Shown piece by piece: positions 17,545 to 27,011 of a DNA stretch of 64,000 nucleotides. A program made the position numbers and the translations under genes. The notes under the pieces were generated by a model that saw only the letters and a program-made list of their open reading frames with translations, was not told the origin of the DNA and did not search any database. The stretch's first letter is position 1. The number at the start of each line of letters is the position of its first letter. The stretch spans positions 124,001 through 188,000 of the forward strand of contig JANQRT010000059.1 of assembly GCA_028284385.1 (NCBI GenBank), read 5' to 3'. This stretch comes from Opitutaceae bacterium (GTDB taxonomy: Bacteria > Verrucomicrobiota > Verrucomicrobiia > Opitutales > Opitutaceae).

Positions 17545-20337
17545 TTAAACGGTTAATTTTAGTGCTTCTTCACAACGAGGGCAGAGCTGTTCGTTTTCTA
17601 TCCCGTTGAGGAGATCGGGTTCCCATCTCCAGCATCGAGGGCAGCGTCCACCGGTCGCTTGGCTAACGGAAATTGTGAGGTCCTCCTGATTTGAAGAGGT
17701 CAATGTGACTCTCGAAACAATCAAGAGTTCCTCGAGAAAGTGGCTATACTTGGATAATGTTGAGAAAACGCTATCCTCCTGGCTCCCAGCTACTTCGAGA
17801 TAAGCGTCTAGCGATCTTCCGATTTCTCCCGATGCGCGGAGGCTTTCCAGCTTTTCGTTCACTTGATCGCGGAACGTTAGCAGAGTCTCGAATTCATTTG
17901 CCAGGGAGTCATTAGCCCATTCTTTCGCATCGCTTGGCCAGCCTTGCAGGATGAGAGAGTCGTCTGTGAAATCGCTGTCACTGGTGAAGTAGGACCATAC
18001 TTCATCCGAGGTGAATGGGAGCAATGGCCCCAGGATGCGTACCAAGGTGTTGAAGATCTTCAAAATAGCCGTTTGCGATGATCTTCTTAGCGGATCGTTG
18101 GCTGCGAACGTGTACAGCCGATCTTTTAGAATGTCATGATAAAGCGAGGACAAGGTTACCGAGCAGAACTGATTGGCCAGCTGATAGACCTTGTGGAACT
18201 CATATCGGTCGTAAGCGGCTTCGCACGCTTCTACAAGCTCGGCTGTCTTGTGTAGGGCCCATCGGTCGAGCACATGAAGTTCATTCTCGGATACGGAATC
18301 AAGCTCGGCATTGAAATCGTAGAGATTCGAAATCAGAAATCGCAGCGTGTTGCGCATCAGGCGGTAGGTGCCGCCGACGTGTTTAAGAATTTCGTCCGAA
18401 AGGGGAATGTCCGTTCTGAAATCCTCCGATGCGATCCACAGGCGGATTACATCCGCTCCGTACTTCTTGATAAAGTAGTCCGAGTTTTGCGGTTTCCCGT
18501 CGCTCTTGCTTATCTTGCGCCCGTCTTGTCCTACAATGAATCCGTGTGTAAGGATTTGTCGATACGGGGGTTGATCTGTAGCTGCGAGACTAGACCAAAG
18601 CGATGATTGAAACCAGCCACGATGCTGGTCGCTACCTTCCGAATACAGATCGGCAGGCCAGTTTAAATCGGGATTTCGCTTTAAAACGGCCGCTTGGCTC
18701 GTTCCGGATTCGATCCAAACGTCCAGGGTGTCGGTCCCCTTGGTCAGAGTCTTTCCTTTCCAGTCTTCGGGAACCTCAATTCCTTCGAGGAGCTCATCAG
18801 CGGTTTGGCTAAACCAGATGTTGACGCCATCCTTTTCGAACTTGTCAGCCAGCTGTCGCAAAACGCTGGTATCGATATAGGCTTTCTTCTCCTCGTCAAA
18901 GAAGGCGGGAATGGGCACGCCCCATGAGCGTTGCCGGCTGATGCACCAGTCCGGTTTGCTTTCCACTGCTCCGCGGATACGATTCTTGCCGTTGGCTGGC
19001 ATCCACTCCACGGTCTCGATAGCGTCGAGCGCCTTTTGCCGCATATCGTTCTTGTCCAGGGTGATGAACCATTGATCCAATGCTCTGAAAATGATGGGCG
19101 TTTTGGAACGCCAGCAGTGCGGATAGCTATGTTCGAGTTTCTTAAACTGAAGGAGATTTTCCGTCTCCTCGAGAATCTTAAGAACCGCGACATTCGCCGG
19201 CGATCTACCTTTGGTCTCCAAAATGTCTATACCTACAAGCTCCTTTGGAATTCGACCATCGTCGACGTATTTGCCCTTGTCATCGACTGGGCAATAGATC
19301 TCCAAGCCGTAGTTCAAGCCAGTTTGGTAATCCTCAGCTCCGTGGCCGGGCGCCGTATGGACACATCCGGTACCGGAATCGGTTGTCACGTACTCCGCTA
19401 GTACGATCGGACTTTCACGGTCGATAAAAGGATGTCGCGTTTTCTGTCCTTCCAGAGATTCCCCTTTAAAAGTCTTAATTACCTGGACATTTTCCAGTTC
19501 GCAGTCGTTGGAGAAGCTTTCGAACAGTTCTTCGGCAACAATGAACACGCCCTTGTTTGAGTCGACCGCGACGTAGTTGAGTCGTGGATGCACGGCTACA
19601 GCCAAGTTCGCGGGAATCGTCCAGGGCGTAGTTGTCCAGATGACGACGGAAGCTTCTTTCTCGAGTCCCAAAGAGGCGTGGTCCTCGAGACGAAATTTAA
19701 CCCAGATCGAAGGACTGACGTGATCCTTATATTCAATCTCCGCTTCAGCCAGGGCGGTTTCGCAAGGGATCGACCAGTAAACGGGCTTTTTACTGCGAAA
19801 GACCAGATCCTTTTCCACGAAGTGAGCCAAAGTCCTGACGACTTCCGCTTCATATTCCGGAGACATGGTCTTGTATTCATTTTTCCAATCGCCCTGAACG
19901 CCGAGTCGGACAAACTGTTCCCTCATGGTTTCGATGAAACCGGCTGAAAAGCTGGCGCACGCTTCGCGCAGCTCGTGGGCTGGAAGATCTTTTCCTTGTT
20001 CGCGGAGTTCGCTAGTCACTTTGGCTTCAATAGGCAATCCATGGCAGTCCCAGCCAGGAACGTAAGGAGCGTAGAAGCCGCGAGCGCTCTTGTAGCGCAC
20101 GATGATATCCTTTATGACCTTATTAAGAGCTGTGCCAATATGAACGTGACCGTTGGTGAAGGGAGGACCGTCATGCAGTATGAAGCTTTGATTGCCTCGG
20201 TTTTTCTCCAGGATTCTCGAATAGAGATTCGTCTTCTCCCAATGATCGATCCTCTCTGGCTCCCTCTGCACTAGATTCCCTCTCATGGGAAACGAAGTCT
20301 GCGGCAGGTTCAGGGTATCTTTATAATTCTCGGCCAT
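17545..20337 (-). CDS. ileS: Isoleucyl-tRNA synthetase
   Basis: A 930-residue class I synthetase that charges tRNA-Ile. It has the HIGH-type motif (GHVHIGTALNK), the WDCHGLPIE motif, the CP1 editing domain (TTTPWTIPANLAVAVHP), KISKS (GRKISKSDGKP) and the C-terminal zinc ribbon CPRCWRW...CPRC typical of bacterial-type IleRS. Length is that of the family. It is the first gene of the minus-strand ileS / DksA-like / lspA operon. No T-box leader is apparent in the 106 bases upstream. Confidence 0.97.
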   Translation of the reverse strand: MAENYKDTLNLPQTSFPMRGNLVQREPERIDHWEKTNLYSRILEKNRGNQSFILHDGPPFTNGHVHIGTALNKVIKDIIVRYKSARGFYAPYVPGWDCHGLPIEAKVTSELREQGKDLPAHELREACASFSAGFIETMREQFVRLGVQGDWKNEYKTMSPEYEAEVVRTLAHFVEKDLVFRSKKPVYWSIPCETALAEAEIEYKDHVSPSIWVKFRLEDHASLGLEKEASVVIWTTTPWTIPANLAVAVHPRLNYVAVDSNKGVFIVAEELFESFSNDCELENVQVIKTFKGESLEGQKTRHPFIDRESPIVLAEYVTTDSGTGCVHTAPGHGAEDYQTGLNYGLEIYCPVDDKGKYVDDGRIPKELVGIDILETKGRSPANVAVLKILEETENLLQFKKLEHSYPHCWRSKTPIIFRALDQWFITLDKNDMRQKALDAIETVEWMPANGKNRIRGAVESKPDWCISRQRSWGVPIPAFFDEEKKAYIDTSVLRQLADKFEKDGVNIWFSQTADELLEGIEVPEDWKGKTLTKGTDTLDVWIESGTSQAAVLKRNPDLNWPADLYSEGSDQHRGWFQSSLWSSLAATDQPPYRQILTHGFIVGQDGRKISKSDGKPQNSDYFIKKYGADVIRLWIASEDFRTDIPLSDEILKHVGGTYRLMRNTLRFLISNLYDFNAELDSVSENELHVLDRWALHKTAELVEACEAAYDRYEFHKVYQLANQFCSVTLSSLYHDILKDRLYTFAANDPLRRSSQTAILKIFNTLVRILGPLLPFTSDEVWSYFTSDSDFTDDSLILQGWPSDAKEWANDSLANEFETLLTFRDQVNEKLESLRASGEIGRSLDAYLEVAGSQEDSVFSTLSKYSHFLEELLIVSRVTLTSSNQEDLTISVSQATGGRCPRCWRWEPDLLNGIENEQLCPRCEEALKLTV

Positions 20338-20443
20338 GCCCTATGATTTGGAATGGGCGGATATTGTTGATCCGCTTTGACGTGTCAAGGACGTACGCGG
20401 CAATCATTTACATGCGTTTTTTCATCCGCATTTTGCCGTTTTT

Positions 20444-20917
20444 CTAAAGGGTAGTGGCGAACTCGATTTGCGAGTAAAGTCGATTGGTGTTTTCCGGTAC
20501 GATACGGTCCGTGACGATGGAAGGATCGATTTCGAAACTGGTATCGAGCCTTAAGCCATCCTCGGCTCCTGGACGAACGAAATCCTCGACGAAATCCATA
20601 CCGCCTCTTGGCTTGAGCCACTTATAGTAGATATCGATGTTTTCGCTCTCGATTACGATGTCGGTGTGCAACCGCATGTTGCATATCAGAGTCAGATCCC
20701 GGAACGATGAAAACCATGAAGGCGGGTTCACCAATTCGTCTTTGATAATCAGGATCATAGTGGGGTAGGTGATAGCGGTTTCAGCGCCAATCGTCATCTT
20801 TTGTAACGGATTTGGACCGTTTATCGACGAATCTTTTGATCGCCGCTCCGCTTTTGACCGCTTCTTTTTAATAGTTTTTCGCAAAAGATCCGCTAATCGG
20901 ATGCGCCCTTTTGGCAA
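20444..20917 (-). CDS. Hypothetical protein, 157 residues
   Basis: I do not recognise the family. The ORF has a basic N-terminus (KTIKKKRSKAERRSK), then a mixed alpha/beta-looking part with MILIIKDELVNPPSWFSSF and an acidic second half (DFVEDFVRPGAEDG). No signal peptide or membrane segment is visible. The longest start is a TTG at 20917. The next candidate, an ATG at codon 41 (about 20797), would remove the basic tail. It lies between ileS and the divergent aspS. Coding status is likely but not certain. Confidence 0.45.
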   Translation of the reverse strand: MPKGRIRLADLLRKTIKKKRSKAERRSKDSSINGPNPLQKMTIGAETAITYPTMILIIKDELVNPPSWFSSFRDLTLICNMRLHTDIVIESENIDIYYKWLKPRGGMDFVEDFVRPGAEDGLRLDTSFEIDPSIVTDRIVPENTNRLYSQIEFATTL

Positions 20918-20974
20918 TTGGGTTTGCTATCTGCCTCGAGATTCCCCCAATTACGCAGTCTTTTTATAAAAGCT

Positions 20975-22777
20975 ATGAAACGTACTCATCATTGCAGCCA
21001 GCTTCGTAGAGACGACGTTGGAAAAACGGTATCGTTGGTCGGCTGGATCGAATCGATTCGCGACCACGGCGGTATCCTCTTCATCGATTTGAGGGACCGT
21101 GAAGGCCTGACGCAGGTCAAGGCCAATCCCAATAGCAATGACAATAATTTCAATGCTCTGGTGAATAGCCTTAAGGATGAGTCGGTTATCGCCATCTCTG
21201 GTCAGGTCGAGGCTCGTTCGGAAGAAAACGTTAACTCAAATCTTCCAACCGGCGAAATCGAAGTGGATGTCTCCGAGATCCTAGTTCACAATCTCTCGGA
21301 AACGCCCCCGTTTCCCATCGATGACGAAAAGGGCGATCGAGTGAACGAAGACCTTCGCTTGACCTATCGCTACCTGGATCTGCGTCGCAACAAAATGCGA
21401 AATATTCTCAGACTCCGTAGCAACACCAACAAGGCGATTCGTGGATACATGGACGAGTTTGGATTCACGGAAGTCGAGACGCCCACGCTATTTAAAAGCA
21501 CGCCCGAGGGGGCTCGTGAATATCTGGTGCCAAGCCGCATTCAGCCTGGCCACTTTTACGCTCTCCCGCAATCGCCTCAGCAATACAAGCAGATGCTGAT
21601 GGTCGGGGGCATCGAGCGCTACTATCAAATCGCTCGTTGCTATCGGGATGAGGATGGGCGAGCGGATCGCCAACCGGAGTTTACCCAGCTAGATATAGAG
21701 ATTTCCTTCGTTGATCGCGAGGAAATGTATTCTCTAATCGAGGGCCTGATGCAGCGAGTCTGGAAGGAGACGATGGGCATCGACATCCCCAAGTCGTTTC
21801 CGCGCATGTCTTTCAACGACGCTATGAATCGCTTTGGTATTGATAAGCCAGATACGCGCTTCGAGATGGAGCTACAGGATTTTTCAGCTGTCTTCGAATC
21901 TTCTTCCTTCAAGGTGTTTTCCGGGACGATCAAGAGTGGAGGAGTGGTCAAAGCGTTGAAGGCTCCTGGCTTGGCCGATGTCACCCAGGGAGAAATGAAG
22001 AATCTGGAAGATTCCGCCAAGTCGCTTGGAGCTAAGGGGCTGGCCTTCATAAAGGTTGAAAATGGGGAGTGGAAATCTCCCATCGTCAAATTCTTCTCTG
22101 ACGAGGAAAAGCAGGCTTTGCAGGAAGGCTTGGCCATAGAAGACGGAGATATCGTTTTCTTTGCCGCTTCCGAATGGGAGCAGGCTTGCACAATTCTGGG
22201 CAGAATTCGCCTCGACTGCGCGGAGCTCTTGAAGAAGCGCGGCAAGCTATCCTTCCCAGTCGACCAGTACAATTTCCTTTGGGTAACGGAATTTCCGTTG
22301 ATGACCTACGAAGAGGAAGAGGGTCGTTATGTAGCCTCGCACCATCCCTTTACGGCGCCCGTTCCCGAAGACATCGAATTACTGGATACGGATCCTAAAG
22401 CCGTTCGTGGGCAGCATTACGATCTGGTGCTCAATGGGGTTGAATTAGGTGGCGGCAGTATTCGTATTCACCAGACGGATGTACAACGGAAGGTTTTTCA
22501 GGACGTTTTGCAAATTCCCGAGGATGTCGTCCAGAGTCGCTTCGGCTATATGCTGGAAGCCTTCAAGTACGGAGCCCCGCCACACGGCGGTATCGCCTTC
22601 GGTCTTGATCGGCTTGTGATGATTCTGGCTGGGATGAACAGCATTCGCGACGTGATCGCATTCCCGAAAACCCAGAAGGGTCAGTGCCTGATGACGGAAA
22701 GTCCGAGTCCTGTAACGGATCGCCAGCTAAAGGATCTCCACATCATGACTACGATCCTGGAAGAAGAACCGGTCTAG
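20975..22777 (+). CDS. aspS: Aspartyl-tRNA synthetase, bacterial type (probably non-discriminating)
   Basis: A 600-residue class II synthetase with an N-terminal OB-fold anticodon domain, class II motifs (QSPQQYKQMLM, RCYRDEDGRADRQPEFTQLD), a GAD insertion domain (about 290-410), HHPFTAP, and the motif 3 region FGLDRLVM. The start ATG at 20975 matches the family; the frame runs 19 codons further upstream without homology. Position 31 is His (SIRDHGG), as in AspRS enzymes that also charge tRNA-Asn (established for Pseudomonas aeruginosa), whereas E. coli has Leu. That predicts a GatCAB-dependent Asn-tRNA route elsewhere in the genome. Confidence 0.95.
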   Translation: MKRTHHCSQLRRDDVGKTVSLVGWIESIRDHGGILFIDLRDREGLTQVKANPNSNDNNFNALVNSLKDESVIAISGQVEARSEENVNSNLPTGEIEVDVSEILVHNLSETPPFPIDDEKGDRVNEDLRLTYRYLDLRRNKMRNILRLRSNTNKAIRGYMDEFGFTEVETPTLFKSTPEGAREYLVPSRIQPGHFYALPQSPQQYKQMLMVGGIERYYQIARCYRDEDGRADRQPEFTQLDIEISFVDREEMYSLIEGLMQRVWKETMGIDIPKSFPRMSFNDAMNRFGIDKPDTRFEMELQDFSAVFESSSFKVFSGTIKSGGVVKALKAPGLADVTQGEMKNLEDSAKSLGAKGLAFIKVENGEWKSPIVKFFSDEEKQALQEGLAIEDGDIVFFAASEWEQACTILGRIRLDCAELLKKRGKLSFPVDQYNFLWVTEFPLMTYEEEEGRYVASHHPFTAPVPEDIELLDTDPKAVRGQHYDLVLNGVELGGGSIRIHQTDVQRKVFQDVLQIPEDVVQSRFGYMLEAFKYGAPPHGGIAFGLDRLVMILAGMNSIRDVIAFPKTQKGQCLMTESPSPVTDRQLKDLHIMTTILEEEPV

Positions 22778-22868
22778 GCTCTCTACTTCTGCTTCTTCTC
22801 CAAAAAAGAAGAAGATCAAGAAGCATAAGGAGTTAGAAGATCTCTAGTTCTTCTCAATTTCCCCATCG

Positions 22869-22890
22869 GACCGCTCAATTTAGAGCGGTC
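22869..22890 (+). terminator. Terminator after aspS
   Basis: A perfect 8-bp stem (GACCGCTC / GAGCGGTC) with a 6-base loop, followed by TCTTTGTCTT. The 330-base gap between aspS and amtB otherwise holds a purine/pyrimidine-rich stretch (22788-22850) and the sigma-54 site listed next. Confidence 0.7.
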
Positions 22891-23017
22891 TCTTTGTCTT
22901 GGCAGTTGAAAAGATGACATTTAAGCGCCGTCCCTTCCTGCGGACTCATGCATAAAAGTAATACTTTCCCGTAGTTTTGCGCACGTTGTAAGCAATTTGT
23001 TAACTAACAGGGACTCC

Positions 23018-23033
23018 TGGCATGCCAGTTGCT
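23018..23033 (+). promoter_or_regulatory. Sigma-54 (-24/-12) promoter for amtB-glnK
   Basis: TGGCATGCCAGTTGCT matches the sigma-54 consensus TGGCAC-N5-TTGCW with one change (T for the last C of the -24 box) and exact GG-to-GC spacing. It lies about 75 bases before the amtB ATG, which fits a transcription start near 23045. Sigma-54/NtrC control of amtB-glnK is well established in other bacteria. I did not find an unambiguous NtrC palindrome upstream. Confidence 0.75.
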
Positions 23034-23107
23034 CAAGGGGTTGCGTCTTTTGGGCTGCGTTGCCGCGCAGCTTCAATTCCTGAATCAAAATAACGCAACT
23101 GAACGAC

Positions 23108-24424
23108 ATGAAAAAACTCCTCCATTTATTACCAGGGATTCTTTTCTTTGGTCTCATGGCTGCTCCAGCTTCCGCCCAAGAGGGCTTATCGCTGGATTCG
23201 ATTAGCACGACTGCTTTCTTCACGGTAAGCAACTTGTGGCTCCTCATCGCCGCAGCTCTCGTGTTTATCATGCACCTGGGCTTTGCCACCCTTGAGGCTG
23301 GTCTGACCCAACAGAAGAATACGGTGAACATTCTCTTCAAGAATGTATTCATTATCTGCATGGGCACCTTGGCCTATGCCATTTACGGCTTTAATGCGAT
23401 GTATCCTGATCAGGATACCTTCAACAACTTCTTCGCTTTCGGTTCCGCTATCGGAAACTCCGCTTCCGATGCCGATCTGTCGCCAGAGTATGCCGACTAC
23501 ACGATCTGGACCGATTTCATCTTCCAGGCCATGTTCGCCGCCACCGCCGCAACCATTATATCCGGAGCGGTCGCCGAGCGCATCAAGCTTGGCAGCTTCA
23601 TGATCGCCGCGACAGTTATCGTCACTTTCTGCTATCCAATCACTGGTTCCTGGGAATGGGGCTACGGCTGGTTGGACGATCGCGACTTCGCCGACTTCGC
23701 CGGTAGTTCGCTTGTTCACGCCTTTGGCGGTTTTGCTGCGCTCGCAGCAGTTATCGTCCTCGGTCCGAGAAAAGGCAAATACACGGCTGACGGAAAAATT
23801 AAGCCAATCCTCGGTCACAGCATGCCGCTAGCAACCATTGGGGTCTTCCTCCTCTTCCTCGGCTGGTTTGGATTCAATGGCGGTTCGGTTCTGAATGCCG
23901 ATCCTGGTCTTGTATCCCTAGTCTTCGTGACTACTGCTATGGCCGCTTGTGCCGGTGGTATCGTCTCTATTTTCACTTCTTGGATCGTTCTTAAGAAACC
24001 CGATCTTTCGATGGCTCTTAACGGTATCCTGGCTGGTTTGGTAGGCATTACTGCCGGAGCCGATTCCATGGGTCCATGGTCTGCCGTTATCGTCGGCGCG
24101 ATCGCTGGTGCGATTGTAGTCTTCTCGATTATCTTCTTCGACAAGATCAAAATCGACGATCCCGTCGGCGCGATCTCCGTTCACGGTATCTGCGGTATCT
24201 GGGGCACGATTGCGGTTGGCATCTTTGGTGGTGGCAACTTCGGAATCCAGTTGCTCGGTACGCTATCGATTTCTGCGACAGCTTTCGTCCTCGCCTTCAT
24301 CGTGTTCACTGTAGTGAAAATGATATTCGGTCTGCGCGTTTCCGAAGAAGAGGAATTTGAAGGTCTTGATGTAGGTGAGCATGGTCAGGAAGCCTATCCC
24401 GACTTCTCTATGTCATCCCGCTAA
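23108..24424 (+). CDS. amtB: Ammonium transporter AmtB
   Basis: A 438-residue polytopic membrane protein with an N-terminal signal peptide (FFGLMAAPASAQ), as in E. coli AmtB, and about eleven membrane helices. The twin pore histidines are His204 (SSLVHAFGG) and His359 (ISVHGICG). GAVAERIKL and the W/F gate residues are conserved. It conducts ammonium across the inner membrane under nitrogen limitation. A PII gene follows 78 bases downstream, the standard amtB-glnK operon, and a sigma-54 site precedes it. Confidence 0.97.
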   Translation: MKKLLHLLPGILFFGLMAAPASAQEGLSLDSISTTAFFTVSNLWLLIAAALVFIMHLGFATLEAGLTQQKNTVNILFKNVFIICMGTLAYAIYGFNAMYPDQDTFNNFFAFGSAIGNSASDADLSPEYADYTIWTDFIFQAMFAATAATIISGAVAERIKLGSFMIAATVIVTFCYPITGSWEWGYGWLDDRDFADFAGSSLVHAFGGFAALAAVIVLGPRKGKYTADGKIKPILGHSMPLATIGVFLLFLGWFGFNGGSVLNADPGLVSLVFVTTAMAACAGGIVSIFTSWIVLKKPDLSMALNGILAGLVGITAGADSMGPWSAVIVGAIAGAIVVFSIIFFDKIKIDDPVGAISVHGICGIWGTIAVGIFGGGNFGIQLLGTLSISATAFVLAFIVFTVVKMIFGLRVSEEEEFEGLDVGEHGQEAYPDFSMSSR

Positions 24425-24484
24425 TTGGATTACATAAAGCATTTACTTGCATAACGATAAGCAATCAACTTACATCACTATTAA

Positions 24485-24841
<357 letters not shown>

Positions 24842-24877
24842 CTCCCCCTAGATCTCTTCTAGTATAAACATTTTTCA

Positions 24878-24900
24878 AGCCGGTCCGCTCTGGGCCGGCT
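24878..24900 (+). terminator. Strong rho-independent terminator after glnK
   Basis: AGCCGGTCC and GGGCCGGCT form a 9-bp stem (one G-U pair) with a 5-base loop, followed directly by TTTTTTATTT. Confidence 0.92.
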
Positions 24901-25005
24901 TTTTTTATTTCGGGATCCCTAGCGAGAAAATTTATCTTGCCCCTGAAATTCAACTTCAGCACGTTTTCCGCTCTCGAAAGCCAGCAACCTCGTTTGGCTC
25001 ATCTT

Positions 25006-25082
25006 GGGGGATTAGCTCAGTTGGTTAGAGCGCTTGCATGACACGCAAGAGGTCCCGAGTTCGAATCTCGGATCTCCCACCA
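25006..25082 (+). tRNA. tRNA-Val (anticodon GAC)
   Basis: A 77-base cloverleaf with an encoded CCA end. The acceptor stem GGGGGAT pairs with ATCTCCC (one G-U pair). The D arm is GCTC...GAGC. The anticodon stem CTTGC/GCAAG holds the loop ATGACAC with anticodon GAC. The T arm contains GTTCGAATC. GAC reads valine codons GUC and GUU. Confidence 0.97.
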
Positions 25083-25322
25083 CGCTTCGCCGTAACGCAA
25101 TGCAAGAGAAGCGTGCCCTGCGAAGCTCTTGGGCTAAGCTCGGGCAAAATGTCATGGCTCACAGGCTACGCTCGGCTGGCGCCACCACATATCCAAGATG
25201 AAACTTACAGAGTTCGATGAGGCGATCCTGCAGCAAATTTGATCTGTCGGATCCCACATCTCGTTTCCGACTTGCTGGTTGTTCGCTGGCAGTGATAACT
25301 ATCGGTTCTCGGTTAATTTATC

Positions 25323-26984
25323 ATGCTTCAGCTTCTCAAAATTCGGAATCTCGCCTTGTTGGAGTCGGCGACAATCGAATTCGAGTCTGGCTTCACGGTG
25401 GTCACTGGTGAAACGGGAGCCGGTAAGAGCGTCTTTCTCGGAGCATTGAGTTTACTCTCCGGATCGAGGGGAGATAAGAGTGTCATTCGAGCTGGCAGCG
25501 AGTTTTGCGAAGTGGAGGCTAGCTTGTGGTTCGAAGACAGCGCTCAATTGGACCAGGAACTGGAAGAGATGGGTCTACCGCTTTGCGAAGAAGGAGCTCT
25601 CTTGCTCAAACGATCGATACGTGTGAATAAGCCGAGTCGGATTTCCATTAATGGAAGCTTGGCGACACTTTCAAATCTGCAGCAATTAGGTGGCTACTGG
25701 ATCGATTTTCACGGACCTGGAGAGCCCCAACGTCTGCTCAAGAGCGAGTGTCAACTCGAGCTGATCGACCTTTATGGAAACCTGGGGAGCGAGTTGGCTT
25801 CTTATGGAAAAACGTATCGGGAATGGCGCGACGTTTTGCAGAGCATCGATCGCTTGCGAGGCGAGTCTCAGCTTTCCGATGACCAAATCGAATTTTTGAA
25901 GATGCAGATAGCCTCGATCGACGCGTTGGAGCTATCCGAAGAGCGTATCCAAAAACTGGAACAGGACTTCAATCGTGTTTCGAGCAGTCAGGAATTGCTT
26001 GGGCTTTCCCAGGAAATCCTCGAAGGTATTTCAGGCGATCATGGAGCTCTCACTTCTTTGGCTCAGGCTTCTCAGTCTGCCCGGCAAGCGACCCAACTGG
26101 ACCCGAGTCTCAACGAACTTGAGGAAAGGCTATCTTCTATCGTTATCGAGATCCAGGAGCTTGCAGGCGATTTCGAGGCGGTTGGAACATCGCTCAACTT
26201 CGAGCCCGAGTTTGCGCGCGAAACGGAAGAGAAAATGTCCTCATGGCAGGAGTTGCGTCGAAAGTATGGTCGCAGCGTGCAAGGCGTCCTGGATGCTAGG
26301 GATGAGATGTTTAGCAAAATCGAGAACCAGGGTGATATCGAGGGTTCGCTGGCTCGACTGAATGACAAAGCCGATTCGCTCGAACGTTTGCTCAAAACGC
26401 AGGCTAATCTTTTAAATGAAAAGCGACTCAAGGCGGGCAAGTCGTTAGCCAGAGAAACGGAAGCGTCTCTCTTGGAACTCGGATTCAAAAAGGGAAAATT
26501 CGATGTGGTTATCAACTCGGGCGGCGAGTTGAAATCCTACGGCAGCGGTTTGCCGGAGCTTCATTTTTCGCCCAATGTTGGAGAGCCCTTGAAGCCTTTA
26601 TCGAAGATCGCCTCGAGTGGCGAGCTAGCTCGAGTGATGCTAGCTTTAAAAACGATTTTAGCGGAAGTCGACGAGGTGCCGGTTTTGGTCTTCGACGAAG
26701 TCGATGCCAATGTGGGAGGCGAGATCGGTAGAATTGTCGGAGAGAAAATGAGAAGAATTGCCGGGAATCATCAGGTGATCTGCATCACCCATCTCCCGCA
26801 AGTCGCTTCGCTGGGCTCGAATCACTACGTGGCGATTAAAGACCAGGACGGAAGTCGAGCGATTGTATCGATTGAAAAACTACCAAATGATGGAGATGAA
26901 CGAGTAGGGGAATTGGCTCGCATGCTGGGAGATCGTTCGGCTCAGTCCGCCTTATCGCATGCTCGCGATCTTTTGGCTGTATAG
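25323..26984 (+). CDS. recN: DNA repair protein RecN
   Basis: A 553-residue SMC-like ATPase for double-strand break repair. It begins MLQLLKIRNLALLESATIEF, carries Walker A GETGAGKS at about residue 31-38, a central coiled-coil arm (about 150-380), and the C-terminal signature SSGELARVMLALK followed by Walker B VPVLVFDEVDANVGGE. Length is the family norm. The 240 bases between tRNA-Val and recN show no gene. An SDR gene follows after 27 bases and could share the transcript. Confidence 0.96.
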   Translation: MLQLLKIRNLALLESATIEFESGFTVVTGETGAGKSVFLGALSLLSGSRGDKSVIRAGSEFCEVEASLWFEDSAQLDQELEEMGLPLCEEGALLLKRSIRVNKPSRISINGSLATLSNLQQLGGYWIDFHGPGEPQRLLKSECQLELIDLYGNLGSELASYGKTYREWRDVLQSIDRLRGESQLSDDQIEFLKMQIASIDALELSEERIQKLEQDFNRVSSSQELLGLSQEILEGISGDHGALTSLAQASQSARQATQLDPSLNELEERLSSIVIEIQELAGDFEAVGTSLNFEPEFARETEEKMSSWQELRRKYGRSVQGVLDARDEMFSKIENQGDIEGSLARLNDKADSLERLLKTQANLLNEKRLKAGKSLARETEASLLELGFKKGKFDVVINSGGELKSYGSGLPELHFSPNVGEPLKPLSKIASSGELARVMLALKTILAEVDEVPVLVFDEVDANVGGEIGRIVGEKMRRIAGNHQVICITHLPQVASLGSNHYVAIKDQDGSRAIVSIEKLPNDGDERVGELARMLGDRSAQSALSHARDLLAV

Positions 26985-27011
26985 TTTTGGTTTCCCGGTA
27001 TTCGAAGTCTG

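Noticed and set aside
21640-22272. Minus-strand ORF of 210 residues inside aspS
   Set aside because: Antisense to conserved synthetase sequence; Ser/Ile-rich composition typical of shadow frames.
22785-22850. Purine/pyrimidine-rich GAAG/CTTC stretch after aspS as a terminator
   Set aside because: Weak imperfect pairing and no T tract; the GACCGCTC hairpin just downstream is the better terminator.
23186-23818. Minus-strand ORF of 210 residues inside amtB
   Set aside because: Antisense to a full AmtB with twin histidines; no signature of its own.
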